From assembly GCA_051955535.1 (NCBI GenBank), contig JBQCGP010000071.1, forward strand, positions 27,083 to 91,082: a stretch of 64,000 nt of DNA, written 5' to 3'. Positions 33,652 through 42,487 of the stretch are shown here, one piece after another. The translations under genes were made by a program, and so were the position numbers. Source of the stretch: 13-2-20CM-68-14 sp051955535 (lineage in GTDB: Bacteria; Actinomycetota; Thermoleophilia; Gaiellales; Gaiellaceae). Position 1 is the first letter of the stretch. Every line of letters starts with the position of its first letter. The notes below the pieces were generated by a model that searched no databases, had not been told where the DNA came from, and saw only the letters and a list, made by a program, of their open reading frames with translations.

Positions 33652-34828
33652 CGTTCGCCCCGGTCCCTGGCTGCGCCTGATCGCGGTGGGAGCGTCTTCC
33701 GCGGCCGCGTTGGCCGTCGTCTCGGGCGCCCTCTCCCTGCACACGGCCCACCGCGCACTCGCCGCCTTGGCGGTGCCGCCGCTCGCCGCCCTCGTCGCTG
33801 CCGGCTGGGTGGCGCACCGGCGTCTGGTCTGGCCGTCCGTGGCCGCTCTTGCGTTCTTCCTCGCTGCCGCGCTCGTAATCGGGCGGCCGCTGCACATCGC
33901 CTTCGCGGCGTTGGCACTCGCCGCCGCCCTGATCGCGACCGCGGAGACGCTTCGAGGCGAGCAGGTCCCGGCCGCCCCGTGGAGGGACTACGTGACGCTC
34001 ACGAAGCCGCGGATCATGAGCCTGCTCCTCCTGACCGGAGCCTGCGGGATGATCGTGGGGGCAGGCGGCCTGCCGTCGGCGTGGCTCTTCGTCGTCACGA
34101 TGATCGGCCTCGCCCTCGCCTGCGGCGGCGCGAGCGCGCTGAACCACGTGATCGACCGCGACATCGACCGGCACATGAGCCGCACCGACCGCCGCCCGGT
34201 CGCCGCCGAGCGCGTGGCGCCGACGCGCGCGCTCGAGTTCGGCCTTGCCTTGTCGGCTCTCTCCTTCGTGCTGCTCGCGAGCCTCGTCAACGTGCTGACG
34301 GCGCTGCTCGCGCTCGCAGGCGGCCTCTTCTACGTCTTCGTCTACACGCGCTGGCTGAAGCGCTCGACGCCGCAGAACATCGTCATCGGGGGCGCGGCGG
34401 GAGCGGTGCCGCCGCTCGTCGGCTGGGCCGCGGCGACGGGGGACGTGACGGTGCCGGCGCTGCTGCTGTTCGCGATCGTCTTCTTCTGGACGCCTCCGCA
34501 CTTCTGGGCTCTCGCCTTGCTGATCCGCCGTGACTACGAGGCCGCCGGCGTGCCGATGCTGCCCGTCGTCCGCGGGGAGCGCGAGACGACCAAACAGATC
34601 GTGCTCTACACAGTCGTGCTGGTGGCGGTGACTGCGTCGCCGTTCCTGTACGGGACGCTGGGGCTGCCTTACCTCGTGGCGGCGCTTGCGCTCGGCGTTG
34701 CGTTCCTCGGCCTGGCCCTTGGTCTTCGCCGCGAGCCCACGCCGCGCCGGGCGGCGCTCCTCTTCCACTTCTCGCTCCTGTACTTGGCCTTGCTCTTCGT
34801 GGCCATGGCCCTGGACGCCGCGCTGTGA
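33644..34828 (+). CDS. ctaB: Protoheme IX farnesyltransferase with N-terminal heme-A-synthase-like half domain
   Basis: A 394-residue protein, about 100 longer than usual. Residues from about 112 are a complete UbiA-type heme O synthase, with the prenyl-diphosphate site NHVIDRDIDRHMSRTDRRP and a second motif VRGERETTKQI. Residues 1-105 form four predicted helices with His33 and His36 at the start of the second and His84 at the start of the fourth, as in one half of a CtaA bundle. The CtaA resemblance is my inference. Together these would make heme O, and perhaps heme A, for the oxidase next door. Confidence 0.88.
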   Translation: MPDVRPGPWLRLIAVGASSAAALAVVSGALSLHTAHRALAALAVPPLAALVAAGWVAHRRLVWPSVAALAFFLAAALVIGRPLHIAFAALALAAALIATAETLRGEQVPAAPWRDYVTLTKPRIMSLLLLTGACGMIVGAGGLPSAWLFVVTMIGLALACGGASALNHVIDRDIDRHMSRTDRRPVAAERVAPTRALEFGLALSALSFVLLASLVNVLTALLALAGGLFYVFVYTRWLKRSTPQNIVIGGAAGAVPPLVGWAAATGDVTVPALLLFAIVFFWTPPHFWALALLIRRDYEAAGVPMLPVVRGERETTKQIVLYTVVLVAVTASPFLYGTLGLPYLVAALALGVAFLGLALGLRREPTPRRAALLFHFSLLYLALLFVAMALDAAL

Positions 34829-35001
34829 CCGAGCAACTACCGGAGCCGCCCATCCCGCAGACGATGGTGGACGAGCCCGTCGACCTCGACGCCGAGCTCG
34901 CCCGCCGGAACGTGATCTTCGGGCTGGCGCTGTTCGTGTTCGTGCTGCTGCTGTTCGGCGCAACCATCCTCGTCGCGTACGTCTATCTCTGGCTCGACTG
35001 A
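34825..35001 (+). CDS. Small single-helix membrane protein of the oxidase operon
   Basis: 58 residues, GTG 34825 to TGA 35001, overlapping the ctaB stop by 4 bases (GTGA). An acidic N-terminus (VDEPVDLDAELARRN) leads into one hydrophobic helix (VIFGLALFVFVLLLFGATI) ending YLWLD. The coupling suggests a small structural subunit or assembly factor of the oxidase. No family is recognised. Confidence 0.7.
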   Translation: MTEQLPEPPIPQTMVDEPVDLDAELARRNVIFGLALFVFVLLLFGATILVAYVYLWLD

Positions 35002-35053
35002 GGCATCGCTTGCGATGCCTCCTGGAGGACGTCCGGGCTTTACCCGGGCGTCC
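35001..35053. repeat. Bipartite double-hairpin repeat, copy 1
   Basis: Two adjacent hairpins: AGGCATCGCTTGCGATGCCT (35001-35020), and 35027-35053 with arms GGACGTCCGGG and CCCGGGCGTCC around CTTTA. The same arrangement is at 39934-39987. It immediately follows the oxidase operon and may terminate it. Confidence 0.65.
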
Positions 35054-35091
35054 GGTTAATCCCCGCGGTAGGGCGTTGCGGCAACGAAGCA

Positions 35092-36231
35092 ATGACTTGG
35101 TCGACTGAGGGCATCTGGATAACTGAGGTCGCCGACCCGCCGCCTGGCGTTCGGCTGGCCGTAAAAGACCTCTTCGACACCGCCGGGCTGAGGACGACGT
35201 ACGGCTCGGTGATCTTCGCCGACCACATTCCTGCGGAGACGGCCGAGGCCGTGCGGCTGCTCGAAAGGGCCGGCTACGTGAACGTCGGCAAGGCGAACCT
35301 GCACGAGTTCGCCTACGGCGTCACGTCCGAGAACCCGCACTACGGCGCAGTCCCGAATCCGCGCGCGCCCGGCCGGACGGCGGGCGGCTCGAGCGGAGGT
35401 TCCGCCGCGGCACTCGCGGCCGGGCTCGCGGACGCCTCGCTCGGCTCCGACTCGGCCGGCTCGATCCGCATCCCCGCCGCCTGTTGCGGCGTCGTCGGCT
35501 TCAAGCCGACCTACGGGCTGGTCCCGATCGAAGGCTGCTTTCCGCTCGCGCCGAGCTTCGACCACGCCGGGCCGATGGCCTGCGACGTCGGAGGGTGCGT
35601 CCGCATGATGAAGGCGCTCGTGCCGGAGCTCGAGTCGACCGAGGTCGAGCTCGGCGAGCTGCGCATCGGTATGGCCTGGCTCGACGAGGCCGATCCGCTT
35701 GTGCGCGCGCGCGTCGAGGAAGCTGTCGCCCACTTTTCGAGCCCGCGAGCGCTCGTGCTCCCGGTCCCCGACCGCGAGGACTGGGGCCCCGCGTTTCGAC
35801 GGGAGGCGCTCGAGTCCCACGCCGGTCTCTTCCCCGAGCGCGCCGAGGACTATGGGGACGACGTCCGAAGCTCGCTCGACGGTGCCTTGGGGCTGACCGA
35901 CTCCGAGGTCGACGCCGCTCGCCGGCTCCGCGAGCGCCTCCGAGAGGAGCTGCCGGAGACGCTGGGAGACCTCGACCTCCTCGTGACCCCCACGCTCCCT
36001 GTCGTGGCGCCCAGGTACGGCGAGGGGACGCGCACCGTCCTCACCCGTCTGACGGCGCTCTTCAATCTGACGGGATGGCCTGCGCTCGCCCTGCCGTGCG
36101 GACCGGCCGAAGACGGACTCCCGGCGTCGGTTCAGCTCGCGGCACCGCCCGGCCGGGATGCACTCGTGCTCGCCGCGGGTGCGGCGCTCGAAGGCGCGCT
36201 CGCGTTCGGCCAGCCTCACCCGAACGAGTGA
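35092..36231 (+). CDS. Amidase-signature family hydrolase
   Basis: A 379-residue enzyme. The Ser-cisSer-Lys triad is in LAVKDLFDT (Lys), GRTAGGSSGGSAAALA (cis-Ser) and GSDSAGSIRIPAACCG (nucleophile). It is shorter than GatA (about 480 residues) and no gatB/gatC is nearby, so it is more likely a general amide hydrolase than a Glu-tRNA amidotransferase subunit. No signal peptide is seen. Substrate unknown. Confidence 0.88.
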   Translation: MTWSTEGIWITEVADPPPGVRLAVKDLFDTAGLRTTYGSVIFADHIPAETAEAVRLLERAGYVNVGKANLHEFAYGVTSENPHYGAVPNPRAPGRTAGGSSGGSAAALAAGLADASLGSDSAGSIRIPAACCGVVGFKPTYGLVPIEGCFPLAPSFDHAGPMACDVGGCVRMMKALVPELESTEVELGELRIGMAWLDEADPLVRARVEEAVAHFSSPRALVLPVPDREDWGPAFRREALESHAGLFPERAEDYGDDVRSSLDGALGLTDSEVDAARRLRERLREELPETLGDLDLLVTPTLPVVAPRYGEGTRTVLTRLTALFNLTGWPALALPCGPAEDGLPASVQLAAPPGRDALVLAAGAALEGALAFGQPHPNE

Positions 36232-36268
36232 GTCCGGGCTTGCGCGGCCTGCCGACACTCTCCACGGA

Positions 36269-37552
36269 ATGCGTGTGGCCCGCGTCCTCGTCCCTACGCT
36301 CGTTTGCGCGCTCGTGTTCGCGGGCCGCGCACACTCCGCGCGCGCCGCGACTCCCGTCGTCGTCCCGAGACCGACAAACGGCGGCCAGTTCGCGTACACG
36401 GCGCCCGAAGCGCAGCCATACGTCACCTCCCGGGCCGTCGTCCATTACGTCACGTCGGGCCCCCAGGCGCCGCCGCTCACCGACGCGGACGGCAACGGCG
36501 TACCCGACTACGTGGAGCAGATCGGTGCCGCGGCGGACGTCGCCCTCCTCTATTACGAGCGGCACGGCTTCAAGCAGCCCCTCCCCGACACCGCCGGGCC
36601 CGACACCAAGCCGGACATCTACATCGACACGCTGCCGACCGGAGTCCTCGGCTTCACGCTCAAGCAGGCGCATGCCGAAGGCGGCACGTTCGTCCTTGTC
36701 TCGCCGACGCTCGACACAACCGCGTCGAAGCCGAACGGCGGCATCGACATCACGGTCGCCCACGAGCTCTTCCACCTGATCCAGTTCTCGTACCTCGCGG
36801 GCGACAAGGTTCCGACCTGGGCGCTCGAAGGAAGCGCGACGGCCATGTCGATGCGTGTCTTCCCGCAGGCTCAGGATCGCTTGAACACCGCCTATCTCAA
36901 CGATTGGCTGAAGACGCCATGGGTGTCGCTCGACGACGAGCGCGGTTCCTGCGTGCACTGCTACGGCGGCGCCTGGTGGTGGCTCTACCTGACGGGTCTG
37001 AGCCCGAAGGTGTTGCCCCGCTACCTCGCTGACCTCGCCGCGGACCAGGCACGGGGCATTTCGACGACGCTCGGGGTAACGGAGCTCGACAAGGCGTTGC
37101 GTGGCAGCGGCGCCGGGTCGCTCGAACACGTCTTCACGCGCTTCTCACTGAACCTGTACCGCCGGGGGCTTCAGCTCGGCAACCCGTTCTCGCTGAAGAG
37201 CTCGACCACACCCCGAAAGGTTTCAATCCGGGCCGTCTCCGGGCTGTCGACGCACTACATACCGGTCAGCGTGCCGCGAGGCGCCCGTGGTCTGGTGGTC
37301 TCGGTCCCCTACGGGGACGGCCCGCGCCCACAGGTCACCCTCGTTGTCGGCGGGCCACACGGACGCGCGATCGTCGCGAAGCGGTTCCGGCCCGGGCGCG
37401 GTGTCGTCCTCTCGACCCTGTTCCGCAACTCCAGCGAGCGCCGCCGCGTCACGCTGATCGTCACGAGCGGCACCGTGACCGGCGTCCCGTTTCGAGTGGA
37501 GTACGCCGCCGTCGGCCGGGACGGCAAACTGCCCGGCTGGGTCGCCTTCTAG
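36269..37552 (+). CDS. Secreted zinc metalloprotease (MXAN_6640-like)
   Basis: A 427-residue protein. The signal peptide spans residues 1 to about 26 (VLVPTLVCALVFAGRAHS). The DADGNGVPDYVEQI segment and the zinc site TVAHELFHLIQF, with downstream Glu in WALEGSATAM, match the MXAN_6640 group of putative metalloproteases. A C-terminal beta-rich domain follows. Start ATG 36269 is chosen for the signal peptide. Its stop overlaps that of the convergent DUF4349 gene. Confidence 0.78.
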   Translation: MRVARVLVPTLVCALVFAGRAHSARAATPVVVPRPTNGGQFAYTAPEAQPYVTSRAVVHYVTSGPQAPPLTDADGNGVPDYVEQIGAAADVALLYYERHGFKQPLPDTAGPDTKPDIYIDTLPTGVLGFTLKQAHAEGGTFVLVSPTLDTTASKPNGGIDITVAHELFHLIQFSYLAGDKVPTWALEGSATAMSMRVFPQAQDRLNTAYLNDWLKTPWVSLDDERGSCVHCYGGAWWWLYLTGLSPKVLPRYLADLAADQARGISTTLGVTELDKALRGSGAGSLEHVFTRFSLNLYRRGLQLGNPFSLKSSTTPRKVSIRAVSGLSTHYIPVSVPRGARGLVVSVPYGDGPRPQVTLVVGGPHGRAIVAKRFRPGRGVVLSTLFRNSSERRRVTLIVTSGTVTGVPFRVEYAAVGRDGKLPGWVAF

Positions 37553-38562
37553 GGCCGCTCGAGGACGCGATCCTCGAACCGGCGTCGCTGCATTCGCCCT
37601 AGCGCGACGGCGCCGAGCCCGAGCAGGAGCAGCGGTCCCGCAACGATCAACGCGTAGAGGAGGATCGCGGCCTCCCGGACGAGGACGCCACCGGCGTCGC
37701 TCATCGTCCGGTCGAACCGGCCGGTGGATGCCGCCGCATGATGCTTCGGCTTGGTCGCCAGCTCGAGCGCGACGCGGGCGAGCTGCGCGCGGCGAACGGT
37801 GGCGGCGCGGTGCTTCGTCAGGTAGTCGAGCCTGGCCTTCAACTCCGCGAGCCTGTAGCGCTCCTGCGGCGTGACGCCGCCGGCCTCGATCCGCGCAATC
37901 TGAGCCCTCAGCCGCGCGATCTCGCGTGCCTGTTCCTCGACGGCCTTGGTGACGTCGACGATGTTGACCTTCTGCGAGAGGATCGTGCCGAGGTTCGAGT
38001 ACTCCTCGATCACGTCCTGGACACGGTCGACCGGCACGCGGACGATTAGCGACGCAGCGCCCTGCCCGTGCGCCGGCGAGCTGTAGCGGACGTAGGCGAC
38101 GTAGCCGCCCACATCGCGCGCGAATCGCATCGCACGCTTAGTCGCGTCGGACAGCGCGCCGACGTCCTCGACCTGCAGGCGCAGGTAGGCGCCGTACTGC
38201 TGGAGCCGAGCCTGCTGCGTGTTCGGGAGCGCGGTGGCGGATGGCGCGCCGGTGTTAGGCAGTGCCGGCGGTTCATGCGGTACGCGAATGCCACGGGCGC
38301 GGGCCGCGGGCTGCGGTGCGGGCGCCGCCTTCTTTCCAGCCGAGCCCGAGTTGACCAACCCGTGCAGCAGCGCTCCGCCGACGGCGACCGCCAGTGCGGC
38401 CGGAACGGCGACAAGCGCGAGCCGCCGCAGCGGCGGCAACGAGAACTGAGGCCGAGGCGCCGGCCGCTCGCGTGCCGCGAGCTCCAGTACGCGCTCATGC
38501 AGCTTCGACGAGGCGACCGGGCGCGCGGCGCGAAGCTCCGATGCGAGCTCAGGCGACAGCAT
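37549..38562 (-). CDS. DUF4349 membrane protein, probable anti-sigma partner
   Basis: A 337-residue protein. The N-terminal 45 residues are cytoplasmic, followed by a helix (LALVAVPAALAVAVGGALL), an external DUF4349 domain with a coiled-coil stretch (VEEQAREIARLRAQIARIEA) and a final helix (EAAILLYALIVAGPLLLLG). The gene overlaps the end of the ECF sigma factor gene by 14 bases. This pairing and topology suggest an anti-sigma factor, though a ZAS zinc motif is not visible. Confidence 0.75.
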   Translation of the reverse strand: MLSPELASELRAARPVASSKLHERVLELAARERPAPRPQFSLPPLRRLALVAVPAALAVAVGGALLHGLVNSGSAGKKAAPAPQPAARARGIRVPHEPPALPNTGAPSATALPNTQQARLQQYGAYLRLQVEDVGALSDATKRAMRFARDVGGYVAYVRYSSPAHGQGAASLIVRVPVDRVQDVIEEYSNLGTILSQKVNIVDVTKAVEEQAREIARLRAQIARIEAGGVTPQERYRLAELKARLDYLTKHRAATVRRAQLARVALELATKPKHHAAASTGRFDRTMSDAGGVLVREAAILLYALIVAGPLLLLGLGAVALGRMQRRRFEDRVLERP

Positions 38563-39058
38563 GTGCGCTCACCATCCCTTCCAGCTTCTGGAGCGCGCGG
38601 CTCAACCGCGTCGAGCAGGCGCTCTGACTGATTCCGAGAACGCGGGCGGCCATCTCTCCGTCGAGCTCGAGCACGACCCGCAGCGCGACGACTTCGCGTT
38701 CTGCCCGGGACAGCTCAGCGAGCGCGTGCTCGAGCTCGGGGGAGAGGCCTTCGCCGAAGCTCGGGGGAGGCACCTCGCGAAGCTCGTGCACCGCGTAACG
38801 GTCCTCGCGGCGGAGCCGCCGAGCCTCCGACCGGAAGTGGTCGAGCGCGGCCGAGCGCGCCAGCTGGCAGAGCCAGGTGCGAGCAGAGCCACGCCCCGGG
38901 TCGAAGCGTCGCCAGCGGCGCAAAGCACGCTCGAAGGTGTCGACCGTGAGGTCTTCGGCGAGGGAGTGGTCGGCGGTCAGGTACACGAGATAGGCGAGGA
39001 CGTCGTCGAGGTGCTGCTCGGCGATGGCGGCGAAGCTACGAGGCTGCTTCGCGTTCAT
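38549..39058 (-). CDS. ECF-type RNA polymerase sigma factor
   Basis: A 169-residue protein. Region 2 is LAYLVYLTADHSLAEDLTVDTFERALRRW (key part VDTFERALRRW), and region 4 is LSRAEREVVALRVVLELDGE followed by AARVLGISQSACSTRLSRAL. There is no extra C-terminal domain. Co-transcription with the DUF4349 protein suggests control by sequestration. Regulon unknown. Confidence 0.9.
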   Translation of the reverse strand: MNAKQPRSFAAIAEQHLDDVLAYLVYLTADHSLAEDLTVDTFERALRRWRRFDPGRGSARTWLCQLARSAALDHFRSEARRLRREDRYAVHELREVPPPSFGEGLSPELEHALAELSRAEREVVALRVVLELDGEMAARVLGISQSACSTRLSRALQKLEGMVSAHAVA

Positions 39059-39083
39059 GTCCTCTATACGCCGCCGCCCGGGG

Positions 39084-39932
39084 CTACGTCACAGCCGCCC
39101 GAGCCGCGGCCTCGTAGACCGGGTCGCGGTCGAGCGTGTCGAGCTCGTCGGAAAGCAGGTCGGCCGGTCGGGGCGGATCGCCCGGAGGGAACGGCGCCGG
39201 CTCGCCATCGAGCTCCACTCCCACGAGCTTCTCGGCGGGCTCGTGCTCCATCTCGATCTTGCGCTCGAGCCGTGAGCGCAGCCAGCCGGCCAGCAGGTGC
39301 GCCTGCGCCAGCGTTCCGGTCACTTTGATCTTCCGCACCTCGGCGATCTGCGGCCAGAGCGACGCGAGCATCGGCCGCCAGCGGCTCGTCCGCGCCCAGG
39401 CGATGTCGGAGACCGCAACCCGGTCGAACACCTCGCCGAGGTCTGCATAAGGCGCCGGCAACCCGGCCCATTCGGTCGAGTCGATGATCAAGCGGTCGAC
39501 GGTCTCGACGAGCTCCTCGAACGCGGAGTCCCCGAACGGCGGCAACCCTCGCCAGCGCAGGAATACGGGCAGGTCGGGGATCAGGAGCGGCTCGACGACG
39601 CTTGCCGGATGAGCAGCGCTCGTTCCGTGGAGCCGGATCCGAATCGTGTCCGTGCAGACCCCACGGCCCGCGCCCTTGGCGAACAACTCCACGTCCACTT
39701 CCCCCTCGAGCCCGCCGTCTCCGGCAAGAGGAAAGAGCACGATCGTCCGCGACGGATGCCGGTCTGCGAGCCCCGTGAGCACGTCCTCCGCGGCCTCGAC
39801 CCACTCCTCGGGCACCCAGGCGATGTGGGTCATCACGCTCGTCCGCTGGCGCGCACCCCCGCGCTCGTCATCCAGCCGGAGCGCGGCGAGCTTCCGCTCG
39901 ATCTCCGAAACCGACGTCAGTGTCTTCGCCAC
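39084..39932 (-). CDS. opcA: Glucose-6-phosphate dehydrogenase assembly protein
   Basis: A 282-residue protein of the OpcA family, with conserved PDLPVFLRWRG and DSTEWAGLPAPYADLG segments. OpcA is needed for oligomerisation or activity of G6PDH in cyanobacteria and Actinobacteria. It lies downstream of zwf on the same strand, 88 bases away, with a double-hairpin repeat in the gap. Start is GTG 39932. Confidence 0.9.
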   Translation of the reverse strand: MAKTLTSVSEIERKLAALRLDDERGGARQRTSVMTHIAWVPEEWVEAAEDVLTGLADRHPSRTIVLFPLAGDGGLEGEVDVELFAKGAGRGVCTDTIRIRLHGTSAAHPASVVEPLLIPDLPVFLRWRGLPPFGDSAFEELVETVDRLIIDSTEWAGLPAPYADLGEVFDRVAVSDIAWARTSRWRPMLASLWPQIAEVRKIKVTGTLAQAHLLAGWLRSRLERKIEMEHEPAEKLVGVELDGEPAPFPPGDPPRPADLLSDELDTLDRDPVYEAAARAAVT

Positions 39933-39933
39933 G

Positions 39934-39987
39934 GAGGCTCCGCTTGCGGTGCCGACTTCAGGATGCGCGGGCTTTGCCCGCGCATCC
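39934..39987. repeat. Bipartite double-hairpin repeat, copy 2
   Basis: GGCTCCGCTTGCGGTGCC (39938-39955) is followed by a hairpin at 39961-39987 with arms GGATGCGCGGG and CCCGCGCATCC around CTTTG. The order, loops (CTTG, then CTTTR) and spacing match the copy at 35001-35053, with compensated changes in the arms. It lies between zwf and opcA. Confidence 0.65.
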
Positions 39988-40020
39988 GTCTGAGCTCGTC
40001 AGCCATGCCCGAATGAACGA

Positions 40021-41550
40021 TCAATGCCGACGCCACAGGCGCCCGTCCCTTTTCAGGATGTCATCGGCTGTCGCCGGCCCCCAGGTCCCGGCCGCGTAGT
40101 TCGGGAACGAGGGCCGGTCACGCTGCCAGGCGGCGACGATCGCGTCCACGAGTTGCCACTGCTCGACGACCTCATCCTCTCGCGTGAAGAGCGTCGAGTC
40201 GCCGCGCATGCAGTCCAGCAGCAGGCGCTCGTAAGCCTCCGGCATGTCCGTCCTGAACGCCCCGCCGTAGAGGAAGTCCATGTGGACGGTGCGGATCTGT
40301 AGCCCCTGCCCCGGCACCTTCGCGCCGATCGCGAGCGAGACGCCCTCGTCCGGCTGGATGTTGATCAGCAGCACGTTCGGCTGCAGCCCTTCGGCCGCGA
40401 GTTCCTCGAAGGGCGGATGAGGCGCCCGCTTGAACTCGATCGCGATCGTCGTCTCCCGCCGCGCCAGCCGCTTGCCGGTGCGCACATAGAAGGGCGTGCC
40501 GGCCCAGCGCCAGTTGTCGACGAAGAGCTTGGCGGCGACGTACGTCTCCGTCATCGAGTTCGGGTCGATGCCGGGCTCCTCCCGGTACCCCGGGACCTCC
40601 TCGCCCTCGACGTAGCCGCGGCCGTACTGCCCACGGACGACGTCCCTAGGCCCCGGCGTGCTCAGCGACTTCAGCACCTTCACCTTCTCGTTGCGCACGG
40701 AGTCCGACGTGAAGTCGATCGGCGGCTCCATCGCGGTCAGCGCGACGAGCTGGAGCATGTGGTTCTGGAAGATGTCTCGGATCGCACCGGCCTTCTCGTA
40801 GTAACCGGCACGGCCCTCGATCCCGATCGACTCCGCGACAGTGATCTGGACGTGATCGATGATCAGCCGGTTCCAGAGCGGCTCGAAGATGCCGTTCGCG
40901 AACCGCAGCGCCAGCATGTTCTGGACCGTCTCCTTGCCGAGGTAGTGGTCGATCCGGTAGATCTGGCTCTCGTCGAAGTACTTGTGGAGGACGTCGTTCA
41001 GTTCGAGCGCCGAGGCGAGGTCGTGCCCGAACGGCTTCTCGACGATCACCCTCGTCCAGCCGCCTTTCGCAGGCCGCGTGCCGATCCCCTCGACGATCGG
41101 CTCGATGACGTCGGGCGGGACGGCGAGGTAGCAGACGCGGTTGCCTCGGATGCCGCGCTCCTTGTCGAGCGCGGTCAGCACCTTCTCCGCGCGACGAAAG
41201 AATGTTTCTGTGTCCATGAAGTCGGCCGTCACGTAGCGGATTCCGCCTGCCAGCCGCTCCCAGACGTCCTCGCGGAACTCGTCGCGGCCGAACTCCTGGA
41301 CGGCCGCTTTCATCCGCTCCCGGAACGCGTCGTCGGACTCCTCGGTGCGCGCCACCCCGACGACCGCGAACTGCTCGGGCAGCAGCTCACGCAACGCGAG
41401 CGAGTAGATCGCGGGGAAGAGCTTGCGCTTCGTCAGGTCCCCGGAGGCGCCGAAGATCACCATCGCGCAAGGCTCGGGCCGGCGCGAGAGCGGCAGCCCG
41501 ACCTGTAGCGGGTTCTCCTGCTCCGGCCGCTGCTCCTCGGCTAGCGCCAT
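40021..41550 (-). CDS. zwf: Glucose-6-phosphate 1-dehydrogenase
   Basis: A 509-residue enzyme. The nucleotide loop is IFGASGDLTKRKLFPAIYSL, and the catalytic segment RIDHYLGKETVQNM contains the His and Lys of the active site; NRLIIDHVQITVAESIGIEGR is in part also typical. It starts the oxidative pentose phosphate pathway, making 6-phosphogluconolactone and NAD(P)H. ATG 41550 is 7 bases after the gnd stop; the frame is open further but that part overlaps gnd. Confidence 0.95.
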   Translation of the reverse strand: MALAEEQRPEQENPLQVGLPLSRRPEPCAMVIFGASGDLTKRKLFPAIYSLALRELLPEQFAVVGVARTEESDDAFRERMKAAVQEFGRDEFREDVWERLAGGIRYVTADFMDTETFFRRAEKVLTALDKERGIRGNRVCYLAVPPDVIEPIVEGIGTRPAKGGWTRVIVEKPFGHDLASALELNDVLHKYFDESQIYRIDHYLGKETVQNMLALRFANGIFEPLWNRLIIDHVQITVAESIGIEGRAGYYEKAGAIRDIFQNHMLQLVALTAMEPPIDFTSDSVRNEKVKVLKSLSTPGPRDVVRGQYGRGYVEGEEVPGYREEPGIDPNSMTETYVAAKLFVDNWRWAGTPFYVRTGKRLARRETTIAIEFKRAPHPPFEELAAEGLQPNVLLINIQPDEGVSLAIGAKVPGQGLQIRTVHMDFLYGGAFRTDMPEAYERLLLDCMRGDSTLFTREDEVVEQWQLVDAIVAAWQRDRPSFPNYAAGTWGPATADDILKRDGRLWRRH

Positions 41551-41557
41551 TGGCGAA

Positions 41558-42460
41558 CTATCGCGGGTCGGGGCTTGCCTTCGCCTTTTCGACCGCGCGG
41601 ATCGCGTGGCCGCCGAACTCGTTGCGCAGCGCCGCGGCGACCTTGGCGGAGAACTTGATCTCGTCCCGCGAGGCGAAGCGCGCAAAGAGCGAGGCCGCCA
41701 GCACAGGCGCGGGCACGCTCATCTTGATCGCTTCGTCGAGGGTCCAACGGCCCTCGCCTGAGTCTTCGACGTAAGGCGCGATGTCACCGAGATCGCTGCC
41801 GTGCTGCTCGAAGGCCGAGTGAAGCAGCTCCAGCAGCCAGCTCCTCACGACCGAGCCGTAGCGCCAGATGCCGGAGATCTCGAGCAGGTCGAGCTCGTAC
41901 TCGCAATGGTCCATCAGCTCGAAGCCCTCCGCGTAGGCCTGCATGAGGCCGTACTCGATCCCGTTGTGGACCATCTTCACGAAGTGGCCGGCGCCGCTCG
42001 GCCCGACGTGCGCCCAGCCGTCCTCGGGGGCGAGCGTCTCGAAGATCGGCTCGAGACGCGACACGGGCTCGTCGTCACCGCCGGCCATCAGGCAGAAGCC
42101 GACCTCGAGGCCCCAGACGCCTCCGGAGACGCCGACGTCCACGAAGTGGATTCCCTTTTCCTTCGCCTCCTGGTACCGGCGCTTCGAATCGTGGAAGTTC
42201 GAGTTGCCACCGTCGACGATCGTGTCGCCCTCGTCGACGATCCCGAGTAGTTCGTGAAAGGCGTCCTCGGTGACTTTCCCGGCGGGAATCATCAGCCAGA
42301 AGGGACGCGGCGGCTCGAGTTGCTCCTTGAGCTCGGCGAGCGAGTCGGCCGTGCGCGCCTCGACCTTCGGGTCGTAGGTCTGGATCTCGTGCCCGCCCTC
42401 GCGGAGCCTGGCCGTCATCCCATTGCCCATGCGGCCCAGGCCGATCATGCCCAGTTCCAT
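41558..42460 (-). CDS. gnd: 6-phosphogluconate dehydrogenase, short (NAD-type) form
   Basis: A 300-residue enzyme. The dinucleotide loop is GLGRMGNGMTARL, IVDGGNSNFHDSKRR binds substrate and the signature GVSGGVWGLEVGFCLMAGGD is complete. At about 300 residues it belongs to the short class that often uses NAD+, lacking the long C-terminal tail of the NADP+ enzyme (about 470). It makes ribulose-5-P. GGAGGTGA lies 6 bases before the ATG. Confidence 0.93.
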   Translation of the reverse strand: MELGMIGLGRMGNGMTARLREGGHEIQTYDPKVEARTADSLAELKEQLEPPRPFWLMIPAGKVTEDAFHELLGIVDEGDTIVDGGNSNFHDSKRRYQEAKEKGIHFVDVGVSGGVWGLEVGFCLMAGGDDEPVSRLEPIFETLAPEDGWAHVGPSGAGHFVKMVHNGIEYGLMQAYAEGFELMDHCEYELDLLEISGIWRYGSVVRSWLLELLHSAFEQHGSDLGDIAPYVEDSGEGRWTLDEAIKMSVPAPVLAASLFARFASRDEIKFSAKVAAALRNEFGGHAIRAVEKAKASPDPR

Positions 42461-42487
42461 CAGCGATCACCTCCCGACCGAATCGTG

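Noticed and set aside
33470..35092. 540-residue minus-strand open frame over ctaB and the end of ctaD
   Set aside because: It is Arg-rich low-complexity translation antisense to clear ctaD and ctaB genes, as expected from high GC content.
35092..36231. GatA subunit of Glu-tRNA amidotransferase
   Set aside because: The amidase is about 100 residues too short for GatA and there is no gatC or gatB nearby.
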